Assembly: GCA_964402055.1 (NCBI GenBank) | Contig: CAYOAV010000091.1 | Location: forward strand, 1 to 6,314 | Direction: 5' to 3' | Length of the DNA stretch: 6,314 nt | From: UMGS363 sp964402055 | GTDB taxonomy: Bacteria > Bacillota > Clostridia > Oscillospirales > Ruminococcaceae | Shown here: positions 4,909 through 6,314 of the stretch, one piece after another | Layout: each line of letters starts with the position of its first letter | How positions within the stretch are numbered: the first letter of the stretch is position 1 | Notes under the pieces: model-generated | Database searches by the model: none | What the model was told of the DNA's origin: nothing | The model's input: only the letters and a program-made list of their open reading frames with translations | Program-made: the position numbers and the translations under genes

Positions 4909-6264
4909 ATGGCATTCAAAAACGCATATCTCCAGAAGGTATATGACAAGGTTGAACAGCGTAACCCCGGAGAAAAGGAATTTTTACAGGCAATCAAGGA
5001 GGTTCTCGAATCCTTTGAACCAGTAGTAGAAAAGGATAAGTCCTTTGAAACAAACGGCATTATCGACAGAATCGTTGAACCTGAAAGATTCATCTCATTC
5101 AGAGTTTCATGGATCGATGATAACGGCAACATTCAGGTAAACCGTGGCTACAGATGCCAGTTCAACTCCGCTATCGGACCTTACAAGGGCGGTCTTCGTT
5201 TCCACCCATCAGTAAATGCAAGCATCATCAAGTTCCTCGGCTTTGAGCAGTGCTTCAAGAACAGCCTTACAGGACTTCCTATCGGCGGCGCAAAGGGCGG
5301 CTCCGACTTCGACCCAAGAGGCCGTTCAGACGGAGAAATTATGCGTTTCTGCCAGAGCTTCATGACAGAGCTTTATCGTCATATCGGTGCAAGCGTTGAC
5401 GTTCCCGCAGGTGATATCGGCGTAGGTGCAAGAGAGATTGGCTACCTCTACGGTCAGTATAAGAGAATCTGCAATAACTTCGAAAACGGCGTCCTCACAG
5501 GTAAGAGCATTTCCTACGGCGGAAGCCTTATCCGTCCCGAAGCAACAGGCTACGGCGCAGTTTACTTCTGTAACGAAACACTTAATAAGTGGGGCGAGGA
5601 TATCAAGGGCAAGACCTTTGCAGTTTCCGGCTTCGGTAACGTTGCTTGGGGTGCAGTTCTTAAGATCAACGAGCTCGGCGGTAAGGTTCTTACAATTTCT
5701 GGCCCTGACGGCTATGTTTACGACAAGGACGGCATCACAGCTGATAAGGCTGCATACATGCTCGAAATGAGAGCTTCAGGCAGAGATAAGGTTCAGGATT
5801 ACGCTGACAAGTTCGGTGCAGAATTCCACGCTGGCGAAAAGCCTTGGGGCGTTAAGGTTGACGTTGTTATGCCTTGTGCTACACAGAACGAGGTTGGTCT
5901 TGAAGATGCTAAGAAGATCGTTGCAAACGGCACTAAGTTCTACATCGAGGTTGCTAATATGCCTACAACTGCTGAAGCTGTTGAATATCTCCAGGCTAAC
6001 AACGTTGTAATCGGACCTTCAAAGGCTGTAAACGCAGGCGGTGTTGCAGTTTCCGCTCTCGAAATGTGCCAGAATAGCATGCGCTACTCATGGACTGCTG
6101 AAGAGGTTGATGCTAAGCTCAAGGGCATTATGACCAACATCTTCAACGCAGCTTATAATACTTCTGAACAGTATGGCGACAAGGGCAACCTTATCATGGG
6201 TGCTAATATCGCTGGCTTCCTTAAGATTGCTGACGCTATGAAGTGGCAGGGCGTTGCATATTAA
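4909..6264 (+). CDS. gdhA: Hexameric glutamate dehydrogenase, Clostridium symbiosum-like
   Basis: This 451-residue cytoplasmic enzyme interconverts 2-oxoglutarate plus ammonium with glutamate, using NAD(P)H. Length and sequence fit the roughly 450-residue hexameric bacterial family. The substrate domain has PYKGGLRFHPSVN (91-103, Lys93), FKNSL (116-120, Lys117), GGAKGGSDFDPRG (126-138, catalytic Lys129) and VPAGDIGVGAREIGYLYGQY (165-184, catalytic Asp169). Ser382 in GGVAVSALEM corresponds to Ser380 of C. symbiosum. The Rossmann domain has RPEATGYG (209-216) and SGFGNVAWGA (240-249), then SGPDG (264-268). Phe242, Pro266 and Asp267 match the coenzyme-pocket residues of the NAD-dependent C. symbiosum enzyme and not the serines of E. 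coli GdhA. NAD preference is therefore possible, although many relatives are annotated as NADP-specific. The gene appears monocistronic within the window, with its own promoter at 4795-4823. Alanine codon choice changes sharply partway through the gene. Confidence 0.97.
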   Translation: MAFKNAYLQKVYDKVEQRNPGEKEFLQAIKEVLESFEPVVEKDKSFETNGIIDRIVEPERFISFRVSWIDDNGNIQVNRGYRCQFNSAIGPYKGGLRFHPSVNASIIKFLGFEQCFKNSLTGLPIGGAKGGSDFDPRGRSDGEIMRFCQSFMTELYRHIGASVDVPAGDIGVGAREIGYLYGQYKRICNNFENGVLTGKSISYGGSLIRPEATGYGAVYFCNETLNKWGEDIKGKTFAVSGFGNVAWGAVLKINELGGKVLTISGPDGYVYDKDGITADKAAYMLEMRASGRDKVQDYADKFGAEFHAGEKPWGVKVDVVMPCATQNEVGLEDAKKIVANGTKFYIEVANMPTTAEAVEYLQANNVVIGPSKAVNAGGVAVSALEMCQNSMRYSWTAEEVDAKLKGIMTNIFNAAYNTSEQYGDKGNLIMGANIAGFLKIADAMKWQGVAY

Positions 6265-6311
6265 TCAGCCGATTGATACGCTTTAGTAAAATATGATATG
6301 ATAATCAGCCG
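6262..6311 (+). repeat. Short direct repeat TAATCAGCCG flanking the end of gdhA
   Basis: The 10-mer occurs at 6262-6271, starting with the stop codon, and again at 6302-6311 next to the window edge. The 43 bases after the repeat's first copy contain no stable hairpin with a U-run, so the gdhA terminator is probably beyond the edge. The second copy may be the start of a terminator stem, but this cannot be seen here. Confidence 0.35.
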
Positions 6312-6314
6312 TGC

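Noticed and set aside
5426..5770. Plus-strand open frame of 114 codons inside gdhA
   Set aside because: It is an out-of-frame shadow of a well-conserved enzyme gene.
1..6314. CRISPR array, insertion sequence, tRNA or rRNA
   Set aside because: I saw no regularly spaced repeats, transposase motifs, terminal inverted repeats or tRNA-like sequences on either strand.

Overview
The window looks like chromosomal DNA of a low-to-moderate GC anaerobic Firmicute, most likely a clostridial cluster IV (Ruminococcus-like) organism. This is inferred from three things: strong AGGAGG-type ribosome binding sites with classical sigma-A promoters, a glutamate dehydrogenase very close to the Clostridium symbiosum type, and a Gram-positive type IV pilus cluster with no secretin gene. 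I could not test the taxonomy by search.

Positions 1-4418 (minus strand) hold a type IV pilus / type II secretion-like inner-membrane platform operon. In transcription order it runs pilC (GspF-like polytopic platform protein), then a single protein that joins a PilM actin-like domain to a PilN domain, then a PilO-like protein, then a PilX/GspK-like minor pilin gene that runs off the left edge. The first three genes are tightly packed (gaps of 26 and 2 nt). The fourth follows a 122-nt gap that holds a strong hairpin. A good sigma-A promoter (TTGCCA-17-TATAAT) sits upstream of pilC. The assembly ATPases (PilB/PilT), the prepilin peptidase and a major pilin are not in the window.

Positions 4419-4908 are a very AT-rich divergent intergenic region. 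It carries the pil promoter on the minus strand and, on the plus strand, a near-consensus promoter (TTGCAA-17-TATAAT) for the next gene, with A/T tracts and a repeated 15-mer upstream of it.

Positions 4909-6264 (plus strand) encode a complete 451-residue hexameric glutamate dehydrogenase with all catalytic residues. It links 2-oxoglutarate/ammonium and glutamate metabolism and has no obvious functional link to the pilus genes beyond the shared intergenic region. The last 50 bases show no complete terminator.

The most interesting point is the PilM-PilN fusion. It keeps the PilN motif that normally docks into PilM (here INLIE), now in cis, while the actin-like domain has lost the usual nucleotide-binding signatures. 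This makes it architecturally like GspL of type II secretion.
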